A stretch of DNA of 64,000 nt from Pelobates cultripes (GCA_933207985.1 OW240916.1:321391872-321455871), one strand, 5' to 3'. Positions 20,725-32,559 are shown, counted from the stretch's first letter. A program made the numbers and translations. Notes: generated by a model from the letters alone, not told the origin.

Positions 20725-20779
20725 TGGACTCTCTTATAAACTCTCCCCTTCGGTGAAGCTTTCCAATTGATTGGCCGGT

Positions 20780-21340
20780 AGTGTATAGCCAGGGAAGGTT
20801 CAAGATTGTTTTGTGACCTAGGCAAGACCAGAGACTTGCACCTCCCCAACCCTGGAAGAACAAAAATGGTCAACTTTGTGTGTCTTTTTCTTCTTCTAGC
20901 CCCGTTGTGTCTCTCTTTCGCCCCAAACTCCTTTGTGTGTCTCTTTTCCTGTTCCCTAGACTCTCTGTGTCTCTCTTCCTCCTCAGCATCCTCATCTTTG
21001 TTGCCCCAAGCCCTCTATGTCTCTTTTTAACCCAGCCCCTCTGTGTGTCTTTGAACCTCCAGTCCTCTGTGTGCCTCTTCCTACCTCCCAGGCCCTCTAT
21101 GTCTCCCCTCCTCAGCCACCTGCGTGCCTTCAACTCCCCAGTACTATGAGTGCTTCTCCTCTGAGAGCACTTCCCTTCAGACCGGGTAAAGAGAAGAGGA
21201 GACTCCTTTACAAAGGTCTGCAGCTCCGTCACGCTACATGCATTGACGGCAGGAGGGGAGCACTGTGATATGCGCTCCCTTCCTGCCAGTCACCTGGGCT
21301 TGCACCCCAGGGCTGGTACACCATGGGTGGCCACCTTATC
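20780..21340 (+). repeat. Degenerate CT-rich repeat block
   Basis: Units contain cccctttgtgtctctt-like motifs, as at 7860-8240. It is bounded on the right by a segment with tgcaccccagggctggtac. Probably the interior of a non-autonomous DNA element; ends not resolved. No gene. Confidence 0.5.
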
Positions 21341-21921
21341 TACCCAGGATTTTGACTATACAGGGTTCACACATACCGACATTGTACCCAACTACACCAC
21401 TGCATTGATATACATTGACACTATACAGAAATACTCTCCTTCATTCACACACTGAGAAAACAAAAAAAGAAAACAACATCTTTGAATACACACAAACTGA
21501 CACAGTGCACTTCTTCATTCACAAAGATATAATCTCTGCATAAAAATAGTCCTGTATTCACACACACTGTGAATCAGGCCACATCCACTGCTGCATACTC
21601 AGAGAAATCATTTGGTCAGTAATACACTGCCTTATAATGCTGTGTTTCTCTCACTAAAAGCGTTGCTTTTGAGAACTGAGCAGGAATTTTATAACATTTG
21701 ACATATTACAGGGCCCTGCTGTGGCCTTAGAGTAACATCTGTATCACATTTTATATAGAACACCATGTAAAACCTGCCAAAGAGCTTACAATCTAAAATG
21801 AACGGATGAAATGACACAGAAGGTAACAGAATAAAGCCAATATGAGGGATATCATAGTAAAAAAACATGTTTTCAGATGTGGAAAGTTGAAGAGTTGGTG
21901 AAATCGTGAATTTGCTAATGG
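21340..21921. other. Non-coding stretch
   Basis: No gene seen. Phrases such as gagcttacaatctaaa (21782) occur in interspersed vertebrate repeats, but no element can be delimited. Confidence 0.35.
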
Positions 21922-22612
21922 GTTACACTCAGTGGCGTCTCTAGGATTCATTTTTCGGGGGGGCACATGGAGGGCCAGTGACAAAAGTAGGGGGGCACAT
22001 TTAACCCCGCCCTCGTCGCAGTTTGACCCCGCCCCTGTCGCATGTTAAGCCCCGCCCCCGACACAATGTGTTTTGTTTTTTTAATAATACCTGGTGGAGG
22101 ATTCATTATTTTCCACCAGGGATTATTAAAAAAACAAACACATTATCCTTGATACAGTGCCATAGTTGCCAACATTTGAAAAAAATTTTCCAAGGACATT
22201 TTGCAGCACAGCTATCAATTACTGTCTGGGTATAATATCCCTGGACAGTCAGTGCTCTCTGTATAATACAGGGTTGTATGTATAATAAATTGGGACACTC
22301 AGTGCTCCCTGTATAGTGCTGCTCTCTGTATAATCCCAAGACAGAGAGCAGCACTATACAGGAAGCACTGACTATCCCGGGATATTTTATACACACAGAT
22401 CTGTATTATACAGATAGCTGAGCATATACCCCAATCTCTAGACTACTAGTACCTGTCAACAGCAGCTCCCAGACGCGTGTAACAGGGCTAAAGTGTGCGG
22501 CAACTCACACAGATTATTCAGCGGTAAAGTGCACTCGCTGGCAGAGCCAAACTGGGAATCCCTGGGAATCCAAAGCAGCCCTGGAAAAAAAATGTATGCC
22601 ATTCCTACAAGT

Positions 22613-22616
<4 letters not shown>

Positions 22617-22667
<51 letters not shown>
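22617..22667. repeat. (TA)n microsatellite
   Basis: About 25 uninterrupted TA dinucleotides inside the hAT element. Confidence 0.98.
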
Positions 22668-22671
<4 letters not shown>

Positions 22672-22939
22672 AGTAAGCACACAAGCTCACTGACATGCGC
22701 AAATAGGCTTACTGACAGACAAAACTCTCTGACTCACACACAAGCTTACTACAGACACTCACTTGTATAAACAGAAGGCTCACTACAAAGAAGTTCAGGG
22801 ACACACACACAAGCTCACTAAAGACAAGCTCACTGACACACACATGCTCACTAAATAGAAGCTCACTGACACACACAAGCAGTACCATTTTAACAGAGTT
22901 AAGGGCCCCTGGGCAAAGCAATGCACTGGGGCCCTTCCT

Positions 22940-23320
22940 ACACAACAACTCACAGGAATTTTAATTATTGATAGACTGCGGAGTCCATACACACACACAG
23001 ACTGCTGAGTCCATACACACACACAGATTGCTGAGTCCATACACACACAGATTGTTGAGTCCATACACACACACACACACACGCACACAGATTGCTGAGT
23101 CCATACACACACACACATACTGCTGAGTCCATACACACACACAGACTCTGCTGAGTCCATACACAGACTCTGCTGAGTCCATACACAGACTCTGCTGAGT
23201 CCATACACACACATACTCTGCTGAGTCCGTACACACACACACAGACTCTGCTGAGTCCGTACACACACACACAGACTCTGCTGAGTCTGTACACACACAG
23301 ACTCTGCTGAGTCCGTACAC
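22940..23320 (+). repeat. CA-rich minisatellite (left of gap)
   Basis: Repeated units of about 25-30 bases: (AC)n followed by agactctgctgagtccata or a close variant. Variable (AC)n lengths. Open frames on the minus strand across the gap are repeat products. Confidence 0.9.
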
Positions 23321-23420
23321 NNNNNNNNNNNNNNNNNNNNNNNNNNNNNNNNNNNNNNNNNNNNNNNNNNNNNNNNNNNNNNNNNNNNNNNNNNNNNNNN
23401 NNNNNNNNNNNNNNNNNNNN
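23321..23420. other. Assembly gap (100 N)
   Basis: Exactly 100 N, the usual placeholder for unknown size. It sits between a CA-rich and a GT-rich tract, which explains the failure to assemble. Confidence 0.99.
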
Positions 23421-23795
23421 GCAGTGTGTGTGTATGGGGGGGCTGTATGGGGGCAGTATGTGTGTGTATGGGGGCAGTATGTGTGTGTATCGGGTAGTGT
23501 ATATGTGTAGAGTGTGTTTGTATGGGGGCAGTGTATGTGTGTATGGAGGGCAGTATGTGTGTGTATTGGCGGCAGTGTGTGTGTATGGGGGGCAGTGTGT
23601 GTGTATGGGGGGCAGTGTGTGTGTATGGGGGTAATGTGTTGTATGGGGCAATGTGTGTGTATGGGGGGCAGTATGGGGGCAATGTGTGTGTATGGGGGGC
23701 AGTGTGTGTGTATGGGGGGCAATGTGTGTGTATAGGGGGCAGTGTGTGTATGGGGGGCAATGTGTGTATGGGGGCAATGTGTGTGTAGAGTGTGT
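23421..23795 (+). repeat. GT/GGGGG minisatellite (right of gap)
   Basis: Units of about 19-20 bases: gggggcagtgtgtgtgtat with variation. G-runs of five to six make quadruplex formation conceivable. Frames through it are not genes. Confidence 0.9.
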
Positions 23796-24214
23796 GAACA
23801 CCCCCCCCCAAGCCTACCTGTCAGTGGAGGCTGTTGCTGGGGGTCAGTCAGCCATCTTCTGCAGCAGCATGGGCTACTGCATTACGGCGGGGGCGGGGCT
23901 TATTGGCGGGAGGCGGGGCTCTGTTTTGGGGCGGGGCCTTGCCGGGGAGCCAATCAGTGCTCCCTCCGGCCACAGACAGCCCCCAGCATCTCAGCACTGC
24001 ATTCCCTCGGGCTGTAACAGGCTGTTACAGTCTGAGGGAAGCCCATGGCCAGAGAGTTGCTGGCATTTGGGGGGGCCCAATGGGGGGCACAGCATGATGT
24101 AGGGGGGCCATGGCCCCCTCTGCCCCCCCACTAGCGACGCCACTGGTTACACTGATAAGGAAGTATGGTCTAAAGAGGAGGGAGTGTGATGAAATCTAGG
24201 CAGAATGTTGCTCT

Positions 24215-25320
24215 GTGTGGGGAAAGAGTCTGGTTCCGTTTGCCATTTCCTCGCTCTATTCATGGTCCTCGTGGCTTTCATTGCCTGGCCTGCCTTCCAC
24301 CGGTGTGTCGCTGCCTGGGTTTCTTTTGGGCTCCGTTTTTCCAGCTCTCCTCTCACCCCAAGCCGCTGCCGTACGTCCTGTCGAACTGCTAAAACTGCTG
24401 CATTCCTCCTTGGCCCACGCGGACGCGGGAGAAGGCCCAAGTGGCGCTGACCCCTCTGATGTACACTCCATGTTGTCTTCCCTCGTGGCATTCATACATC
24501 AGATCAACCAGAGGTTGGACAGACTGGAAACTGCCTCGCAGGCACAGTCGCCGGCCAGTCTTCCCGCTCCAGTTCTATCTGAACCTCCCGTGGCTGGCCA
24601 GGGTAATTTGTTGTGTAGTGTTGATACCCCGTTGGATATCGACCAAGCTCACATGGTTCCAGCCAATATTAGGAAGGATATCTTGGACGGCAAGGACGTG
24701 GACCTTGTTTCGCTCCTCATTGCCTCTCAAGATATCGTTGAGAACAAGTCTTACGCATATGGGGATTTGTCAGTCGTGATCAAGGCCCGGGACCCCAGGC
24801 TTAATAGGAAACTCTCTGTCCCAGAGTTTGTCCTGGTGTTTGGGCTATTCAGAGATGTTTTGTGCTCAGTCTACCCTGCTAGGAGCCAGGACCTGAACCT
24901 TTACATGCACAAGCTGCTGGACTTGGGCCACAAGTACAGGTCTTTCTCCGCCAAGTTGTCTGCAGCTTTCACTCAGTTTGGTTCCAGGTTGAACTGGAGT
25001 AAACTGGAAACGGAACTGTTCTTCAGGCACTTTGTGGGTCTAAGGACCACAGTTTGTGCTGTTTGCTCCTCCACATCTCATTTCACGAACCTCTGTCCCA
25101 ATATGGCCGAGGCTTCCTCCAGCATTGTTGTTCCCTCCCCTTCTCCGCAGCCTGAAAAGGTCATCAAGGACAAACTGGTTCGCCCCATACTCTTCCTGGG
25201 GAAGTCCCAGGTAATAATTTTAATGCTGGTACCTGCAGTTTTAGCGCATGCAGGCTTCTGCAAGTTTGTTCCAAGTGCTTCTGGGGTCATGAGAAAACTA
25301 TGTGCCCCAATAAATTGTAT
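24215..25320 (+). pseudogene. Tyrosine-recombinase retroelement D: gag-like ORF1
   Basis: ORF of 373 codons (24215-25336). The first 60 or so residues look non-specific and the true start is uncertain. From about 24380 it reads as a gag of the DIRS/Ngaro type: a coiled segment (IHQINQRLDRLETASQAQ), then MVPANIRKDILDGKDVDLVS and LLIASQDIVENKSYAYGDLS, LYMHKLLDLGHKYRSFSAKL, LETELFFRHFVG and a Cys/His motif CAVCSSTSHFTNLCP at about 25050-25105. Such proteins package element RNA. The frame then passes into material resembling the linker before RT. It differs from element A's gag, so it is a separate family. This is the best preserved ORF of element D. Confidence 0.75.
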
Positions 25321-25321
25321 C

Positions 25322-25700
25322 CCAAACCCTACTTGACCTCTGTTAATGTGTCGGCCTTATCAGCTATGTTGTCTTCTCACCCATCCAGGCACTTGGTTTA
25401 TTTCTTGGTCTCTGGTTTTTCAGAGGGTTTTCATACAGGCATCATACATTTGCCGTCAGGTATCTTTGAGTGTAAGAACCTGCAATCAACCCTGACACAC
25501 CTGGAGGCGGTTGATTCTCTTATACGACAGGAGGTCGCTGGGGGTTTTCTTTTAGGTCCTTTTCAAGCTCCTCCTTTTACTTCATGGAGGACTAACCCTA
25601 TTGGTATTGTGATCGGTAAGACCTCCATTAAACAGAGGTTGATAGTTGATCTCTCCGCCCTTCATGCGGCAGCAATTCCTAGTTGCTAGGTCCTGGGCAT
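25322..25700 (+). pseudogene. Element D: N-terminal piece of reverse transcriptase
   Basis: Reads VNVSALSAMLSSHPSRHLVY, FLVSGFSEGFHTGI, VDSLIRQEVAGGFLLGPFQA, PPFTSWRTNPIGIVIGKTSI and QRLIVDLSALH, the entry region of DIRS/Ngaro RT. It stops at 25687-25689. The catalytic part (YxDD box) is absent. The sequence jumps to the end of RNase H at about 25870, so at least 1 kb has been deleted. Confidence 0.75.
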
Positions 25701-25859
25701 TGAGGGTTTTTACACTACCTCTGCTCTTTTTTGAAATTTACCTGATTGTGGCGGCTGCTGTGGCTTGGGGTCGGGTTGTCCGGTTGGCACCAGGACATGT
25801 GCCACATCATTAATAAAGTGTGTTTTTCATCTCTTGTTATTATGAGGTTCCTCAGGAAA

Positions 25860-25990
25860 TGGACATGGCCGGCGGCATGTACCGGGTGTCACGAATATTG
25901 CTGCTGACAGGCTCTCTCGGTTTCAGTTTCAGGCCTTCCACGCAGCTCTGCCTACGGCCTCCCCCATTGCCACTGCCGCCCCTCCATTTC
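25860..25990 (+). pseudogene. Element D: RNase H tail
   Basis: A short frame reads GVTNIAADRLSRFQFQAF, matching the N-x-x-A-D-x-L-S-R end of RNase H (compare NVMADALSRSQW in element A). It sits immediately upstream of the recombinase, as expected from family order. Confidence 0.6.
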
Positions 25991-25999
25991 AGGAGCTGA

Positions 26000-26941
26000 T
26001 CATGGACTAACTGCCTTGTTGTCCCACGGCCATCACCTTGCCAGACTGTTTCTTTCCGCTAACACACGCAGGGCTTATGACAGCGCTTTCTCCTTGTTTA
26101 AGAGGTTTTTATCGGAATATGGTGTTACTGATTCTTTTGCTATGTTGACTGGTAAGTTTTGCTTCCTTTTTCCACCTCAAACTCACACTATCCCAAAGTA
26201 CCATCAAATTGTACCTATCAGGTATACAACACCACATGCTGCTTTTATTTCCTAGCAAACACAGTTTCATGTCTTCATACCAGATCAAATCCATACTTAG
26301 AGGCATTCAGAAAACCGGACACGCCCCAATACATAGGAGATTACCCATTGATATACAATTGTTTCACTCTCTTTCAGACCTTTTAGATGCTGGTCCTTTT
26401 GATCCTCGCACCGACCCAGTAATTAAAACTGCAATTTACCTGGCTTTCTACGGCTTTCTTAGACCCCGTGAATTTACCACAACTACCACGACCAACCTAC
26501 AATATTGCCTCAGGAGGTCTCACCTAGCTGAATTGGGAGACTATTATGTACTTACACTTCCACACACTAAAACTACACAGGATTGACAAGACGTTAACAT
26601 ACCCTATTACTGGACACATAACAAATGGTGCCTGGTTAAGATCCTAGATTCCTATTTACTGACTCTTAATATCCAAGCTTCCCAACCACTGTTAACTTTA
26701 CACGGGGCGGTCCTTACCACAACTAAATTCATGACGTTCATTGATCACGAGGCTGGGTCTCAACCCATCCGACTATTCCGGCCACTCTTTCAGAATAGGG
26801 GTGGCTTCCACGGCCTCTAGCAAGAACATACCTGTACATATAATCAAAACACTAGGTCATTGGAAGTCCTCTACATATTCCCTGTACATACCACAACCGG
26901 TACAAGAACTCAGACATGCTTTTCATAATATGTCCATGTAA
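26000..26941 (+). pseudogene. Element D: tyrosine recombinase
   Basis: Three frames together cover the enzyme: LFLSANTRRAYDSAFSLFKR (core-binding start, 26040-26110); a second frame from 26209 with HRRLPIDIQLFHSL, AIYLAFYGFLRPREF (catalytic arginine retained) and LPHTKTTQD (lysine); and a third frame 26741-26941 with YSGHSFRIGVASTA (H-x-x-R), TLGHWKSSTYSLYI (H and tyrosine nucleophile). All catalytic residues are visible, but frameshifts near 26200 and a stop at 26584-26586, with frame loss to 26741, inactivate it. The Arg/His/Tyr set is more complete than in element A. Confidence 0.8.
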
Positions 26942-26993
26942 TTCATGCTCTTCCCTTTGTTGATTGTAATAAATTCTAGCCTGTATCTATTTT

Positions 26994-27396
26994 GCCCTCT
27001 TTATTTACAGGCCTACTGCTACGTCGGTTCCGGCACACCACGACCGACATTTCCTCTTCTTACACCTTGCTACACCTTGTTACTCTCCTTACACTCTTAA
27101 TTCGGCTTTTATGCCCCTATCACAAATGCAAAGGGTTGGCCTGCAGTTGTGAGAAGGGCATGGTCCTCTATTTAAGTCCCTACTCACCTCCTCTGTCCCG
27201 TTCATACCTTAGCGTTGCATGACCCCACCTTCCTCTCCCTTGTTATACCTTTTCTTTACACCTTATTGGGTGGGCCCTCTTTATTTACAGACCTACAGCT
27301 ACGTTGGTTCCGGCACACCACAACTGACTTTTCCTTTTCTTACACCTTGTTACTCTCCTTAAGCTCTTGATTTGGCTTGTATGCCCTTATCACAAC
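26994..27396 (+). repeat. Paired direct repeats at 3' end of element D
   Basis: 26994-27125 and 27274-27396 are close copies 280 bp apart. Both begin gccctctttatttacag and continue with cgttggttccggcacacc-like and atgcccctatcacaa-like motifs. They flank a 148-bp spacer. Ngaro-type elements have a B1-A2-B2 arrangement of split direct repeats after the recombinase, and this fits B1 and B2. The A1 copy expected at the 5' end was not found. Confidence 0.7.
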
Positions 27397-27399
27397 TAA

Positions 27400-28230
27400 G
27401 TTTTGCAGACTTTTGCATTCAGCTTTAAAGAAATAGCAATTCGTTTACATACTGGGTGATTGGCGGGTTCTCAGAATTCTGTAACTCCAAAGGACCATAT
27501 AGACAAATCACGAAAGGGCCAAAGCAGTCAGTAAACCAACAGTTTAGTTTGTGTCTGCTCGTACTGCCAAAAATCAGCTCAATGATAGGAAAAAAAGATG
27601 TTTGATGGTTAAGGGACAGCCACTAAACGATAACTTTATTCACATATCAAGTGACCAATAGAGGGGGAAAACAAGTAGTAAAAACAATAAAATCTATATT
27701 TATATGTTATATAATAAATGTATTTAATCTTGATTAGCCCATTTTCTAGCTTTTTTGGGGGTTTGTCTGAATCTTTTTCCCAGAATCGATTGCATGGATG
27801 AAATTCGTCGAAACACCACATGGACAGATTTTGTCCCACCCGAACAATTCAGTTTTTTTTAGTTTTTTATTTGCACAAGTCTAGTAATATGAAACAATCA
27901 CAGCTATTGTTAATAGTGGCATCTTACGGGAGCTATTTACCAACAAACTTGTAAATAAGCCCTTTGTTTGGTGAATAGTTTATGGAATTTCTCTCCTGGC
28001 AGAGGTACTGGTTTCCAAGACTAGCCAGGTATCCGAACATTACAAATGCTGATTCAGGCCCTGGGGAGATAGCGCAGCTAAGCGGACATGGGCACATGTA
28101 TGAGTGTGGGGATGGATGGTTGTGATTGGTTGTGTGTATGGGAGTGGTGTAGGGATCATCTTACCTTAGTGCCTCTTGGGAGACGGGCCAGAAGACAACT
28201 TCTCTCCAATCCTCTGTTCTATTTGTTATT
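27400..28230. other. Non-coding stretch
   Basis: No gene or recognised element. AT-rich; ends where the Ngaro tail begins. Confidence 0.45.
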
Positions 28231-28690
28231 ATTTATGTCACAGCTAGCGGGGGGCGTGTCCTTGCCAATAGGTTTGGGGGCTATTACATGGAGTGTCAGG
28301 ATATTGACAAGATCGGGTCTCAACCTCCCCTGCTCTGTAGGGTAAACTTTTAAGTTACCGACTTGGACGTGCCCACCGAGCTAGAATCCGGCTGGTGGTA
28401 AGCATTGAAAGAAAAACGGAATGTGGTTTGGACAAGGGGGAGGCGAGAATCCTGTGGGCAAGTTGGTGCATAGGCACGTGGTCTCTTTCATTGGCAAGGC
28501 CGTTTATGTAAGCTAAGTCTGTAGGGCACTAGGTGTTAATAATTATATGTTAAGTTATGGATTATTTATGTATTTATTTCTGGTTATAATTAAATGATAA
28601 AGTTTAATAAATGTTGGATGACTCCTACAGTCTTAGGTTTTAATACATGCTGTGGCCTGTTCCATCCAAATTCAGTGTCTGTCGTTATTG
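28230..28690 (+). mobile_element. Ngaro-like remnant B: 3' tail only
   Basis: Shares with the tail of element A gtgtccttgccaat, ggtctcaacctcccctgct, cgtgcccaccgagc and gacaaggggga, in that order. It extends beyond where A is truncated and reaches atgctgtggcctgtt, also present in remnant C. No coding part is attached, so this is a 5'-truncated or deleted copy. Confidence 0.65.
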
Positions 28691-28859
28691 GGGGTATTTG
28701 GGGTAGGCTCCATTACTCTTATTTGCATCACATTCCCCGCTACGTCCATACATGGGCTTCACAAACTTTATCATGCTGTATGCATCATCGCTTCTTCTAT
28801 TTATATTTAAATAATAAACTTGTTAATGTAGCTACTTAGCATTTTTCACTTCTGTCATC

Positions 28860-29510
28860 AGATTTTTGTTTAAAATCCAGTTGCCGTGCCCAAGGGAGTT
28901 TTATTATCATCTTCAAAGCAGCTTATAAAGTAGGCATAAAGTCACCCCAGGCAAAATAAAGCTCTTTTCCCAAGGGACTCAGCTAGTTCTTACATGATTG
29001 ATAACCTTTCTGACATATGTGTTTGCAAAATGACACGTAATCCTTTATAGAGGTCACTTTCTAGATACTTTTCTTATCAAACTAAACACATATAAAACAG
29101 ATTAAATCTGATCTGCTGGTAAGTGGACAGTGAAAAAGAATCATTCACTTCTTACTCAGAAATCTTCTGGATCTTCGTCCAATCATAGCGCACTATTGCA
29201 TCATCACTCATGTTTAATACATTGCATGCTGTGCATGTTGCACATTTAAAAAAAAGCTGTGTCACTCCTCCCTTCCCCCCTAAAAAAATAAAAATAAATT
29301 GAGTGCTGAGTGTTTAATTAAGATAACATTTTTATGAAATGCTTACACTGAAAGTGTTGCATTTAATTAAGATAACATTTTTATGAAATGCTTACACTGA
29401 AAGTGTTGAAATTTCACTGAAATTCCAGCACAGTCAAAAGGTATTATAAGACAAAGTGGGGACTACTTGGTTTTATACTTGGGGACTACTTGGTCTTATA
29501 CATTTTTGCT
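28860..29510. other. Non-coding stretch with 49-bp duplication
   Basis: No gene. 29313-29361 is repeated once at 29362-29410 (period 49; core ttaattaagataacattttt). A smaller near-duplication, ggggactacttggt, occurs at 29457-29497. Confidence 0.8.
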
Positions 29511-29519
29511 ACTGTTGAA

Positions 29520-30560
29520 ATAAGGTGACAATAGGTAGGGCTACTGCATCTGGTGTTGTCAATTCCCCCCAATCGTCATTACAAAACAGCAATGTTTTAC
29601 AACTAAAGGTTAAAAGACCATGTGTGCCGGTAGTTGTTACCGTGTAGTGCGACCAACCTTCTTTTACCATCCATTCTCCCCTCAATAAAAACCCGAGACA
29701 TATTTGTGGTATAAAACAGGCCACAGCTTTATTTATAATTTAACAAATATATTTAACCAACAGATAACCATTTACTAACAATATCAACATGATATACAAA
29801 TTAACTGCAGACTTGTCCTTGCCAACCCATTCCAGCACCAAACACAACTACTCCTGGCCGCCTGCCCTCCCTCTTTGTCCTAACCACCACTTGGCCTCCA
29901 ACTTGGGCTTACCTTACCACCATGCCAACCGCTAACTGGCCTTTGGCTCAGTGGGCATGTCTGTTTATCCAACCATTTATGAGCAGTGCCCATCGCATGC
30001 CCCAAGTTCGAAACCATCTTATATCCCCGGCTCCGGAGACAGGCTGACATGAGTCCCACCAGGTCAACCCCCACACGGAGATGGGCCCAATAAACATAGG
30101 AATGCCCGACTAACCAGACCTGTCGGTTGGACCCTGCGGAGAAAGAACAGGGGAAAACGCAATCAGCACGGTCGGGCACACATAGGACCAAAACCTCCAA
30201 AGGGTCAATAGACTGTGGGTGAACAGCACAATACCCCTGGAAGCAGGATACCGGGCATGCCCTGGACCCAGGAACCTCCTGAATGGTAACCCAAGCTCCA
30301 TGACCAAGGACATCGGTTTTAGAGCGCTGCAAGAAACATGAAAAACATGAAGAACATGAAAAATCCGCGAAGAGAAGCCACGGGTGAGTCATTATCGCCA
30401 TCCAGAGCCCAATGTCCATTTGGTCCCACCCCGTGGAAGGACGAATCACCAAATGCTGAGGGAATGCTGAGGGAACTGCTCATCATACCGCCACCATACC
30501 AGTCCCCTGGCACGCGTTCCAAATAATATATTGGTAACAAAAGAGGGAGGAGCATTTCTC
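29520..30560 (-). pseudogene. Ngaro-like remnant C: gag joined to recombinase and hydrolase
   Basis: Minus-strand copy of the element A family. From 30560 down: gag-like residues (GDWYGGGMMSSS, then WDQMDIGLWMAIMTHP), then a direct jump to the recombinase segment RSKTDVLGHGAWVTIQEVPG, which includes the catalytic lysine. It then has WLVGHSYVYWAHLRVGVDL (SGNH block I) and a degenerate rest, followed by a non-coding tail with aataaagctgtggcctgttt. RT, RNase H and most of the recombinase are missing. At the gag-recombinase junction there is a short FMFFMFFMFL-type simple repeat (30330-30362), suggesting slippage or microhomology at the deletion point. Not functional. Confidence 0.75.
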
Positions 30561-30599
30561 GGGTGCCTTCTCCCCAATCACACTGGCTGTGGCGGGAAA

Positions 30600-31703
30600 C
30601 TGCAACTAAATATCATGCCCACTGTATATGCCGATGTGTTTGCCTTGTATTTTGTGTCCCCAGTGTCTATTCCCACCAATTCCCCTTGTACTCTATGGTT
30701 TTCCATGTTTCTGTATGGAATTCTTTTATTTAAGTGTTTCCTCTTGTATTTTTACAATGTACTATGCATTTTAATTTTCAGCCATGCAGGGGCGCTCTGG
30801 CGCACAAACCCGTGTGCTGGACCATCCCGATACTCCATTTAGAATGTGTGGTTAGAATGAAAACCGCAGACCGCAAGGGAACAAGCGGCGCTACGTGCTT
30901 GTGGCTGCCCAGAAGAGCGTTCTCTCCGGTGGATAACTGCGTGGGGATGTCGGGCAGCAAAACTCCTTTCTCCCCTGAATGCTGATTGGCGCAATTTGGT
31001 TCACGCCCTTTCAGCTGATTGGTTCTTGCTTGGTGTGGGCGCGAAGTTTGAATTCACCAGACTAAACTAAGCAACGCCAGGGAACTAATTTTGGGGATGT
31101 ACAGAGCCTCGAGCCCCAGACCTTCGACGCTGATATCTCAGGCTCTGTACATCCGATTACCCACAATTTTTGCAGGGATCCCAGATGAGAGCCGGGGCTA
31201 TCTAGTAATGTAGATTTCAACTTTGTAATCCCTTCCCTTCCAGGGGCTCCGAGCCCCAAAGTGTAACCCCCCTAAATGTAATATGGTTTAATGTGTATCC
31301 CTGTGTACTGTTTGGTATCTCTCAGGGTGGGAGATGGCTATCTGTAACCCAGTCCCCTCCTGCCTGGGACTAAGGAATGTGTATTGTGTGGAACGGAGAC
31401 CCCCTGTGCATAAAAGAAAACTGTGTTCAATAAAGATTGTCAGTCAGTGCTTAAACCTCCAAAACTGTGTGTCGTCCTGTTATTGGAGGGAAGGAAGATT
31501 TAAACCCTGTGTCTGCAGTTCCAGCATGGGATGCAATGGGGAAAAGTCCTTGTAAGGACTAAGAGTTTCCAGGACAGAGTGTCGTCTCTGCCTGGGAGCG
31601 CATTGAGCTAAGTCCCCTAACCATGCAAGAGTTCCTGATCGGCTGAAGGAAGGGAACTAATGGGAGGTAACCGATCGGGTTACCGGAAGAGGTCCCGTTA
31701 TAC
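30600..31703 (+). mobile_element. LTR-like segment before old Gypsy
   Basis: Looks like an LTR: promoter-type gtgcataaaag (31405), poly-A signal ttcaataaagattg (31426), and an end near tcccgttata (31703) comparable to the ccgttaca ends of the Gypsy LTRs here. It precedes the gag of the older Gypsy. Its sequence does not resemble that element's presumed 3' LTR, so it may belong to another copy. Start not resolved. It also holds a short stem (gggctccgagcccc at 31240-31256). Confidence 0.4.
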
Positions 31704-32530
31704 TGGCCAAAACGGAAAAAGCACTAATCCAATTCCCAAAAGGTCTTCAGGATTTTCCTAAAAGGGAAGCACTTGTCTTTTTTCGATTCCTTTGCATCCT
31801 TCTCTGCCGGGGGTAGGTCCTCCAGGGGAGGAGGAAAAATTTTTCCAGAAACTCCTCCTTCCAAATTTTTTCCCTTACTTCCAGCTTCAAGTGCAGGCCC
31901 ATCACAGAATATTATTGTACAGATCCTGGCACAAGCGACAGAAGCACAGAACGCCCGGGTACAGATGACAAGATCACAACAAGGGTATGTGATACCGCTA
32001 TGGATCCACAAACGGGCAGCCATGGAAAGTCAACTATGCTGCGTTCGAAGCGTTTACAGATGGTGAGATGGACATTGATAGTTATTTACAGGATTTTGAA
32101 TGGCAGTGTGCATTGGAGGACTTGGAGAAGGTTAACTGGGCTGCGATACTGAGCAGCAAGCTATCAGGCAGTGCAGCTGAAGCCTACAGAGCCATGCCAG
32201 ATGAGGACATCCAAAACAATGAAAAGGTGAAAGAGACATAGTTGGCCAGATATGCGGTTATGCTGGAGGCATACTGGAGAACATTCAGGGATCTCAGGAA
32301 AGGAGGCAGAGACTCATATGCCAAATGGGCATTACACATGCACCGTACCACCCGGCACTGGATTCAGGAGTGCCAGGCAACCACTTAGGCAGATGCCCTG
32401 CATTTGTTATGTATAACCCTAATCAGGACATCCCTGAACACTGGTCTGTACTCCATGAGGTTAACCCAGTACAGGCAGCCAGCGACAACAGGGCTCATCA
32501 CCAACAAGAAGTACGGCTGAATGGATAAGA
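31704..32530 (+). pseudogene. Older Gypsy: gag fragment
   Basis: In the 32080-32400 region a frame reads DIDSYLQDFEWQCAL, SSKLSGSAAEAYRAMPDEDI and SYAKWALHMHRTTRHW. These parallel DGYLADFERQCAL, SGKLSGRASDAFRAIPDEEI and SYVEWACKVHRTAAHW in the younger element at 35068-35350. Stops (for example KET followed by TAG at 32239) and frameshifts break it. After 32400 the sequence no longer matches gag, and at about 32560 it jumps to RT, so protease, integrase and most of RT are deleted. Confidence 0.75.
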
Positions 32531-32559
32531 GGCCAGAGGAATGAGGGATTCCAGAGCTT

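Larger units (their letters stand above)
21930..24145. mobile_element. Non-autonomous hAT element with 8-bp TSD
   Basis: Ends are CAGTGGCGTCTCTAG on the left and the complement of CAGTGGCGTCGCTAG on the right. They are flanked by GTTACACT on both sides (21922-21929 and 24146-24153), a perfect 8-bp hAT duplication. The interior has no transposase. It holds a (TA)n run, CA-rich and GT-rich tandem tracts, and an assembly gap of 100 N. A left-hand segment has ggtggaggattcattatttt and a later inverted match. Length is 2216 bases including the gap, whose true size is unknown. Confidence 0.92.

Noticed and set aside
21340..21921. Host exon candidates
   Set aside because: No paired splice signals with an open frame could be supported.
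22795..23811. Minus-strand frames running through the N gap
   Set aside because: They are CA/GT repeat translations and cross unknown sequence.
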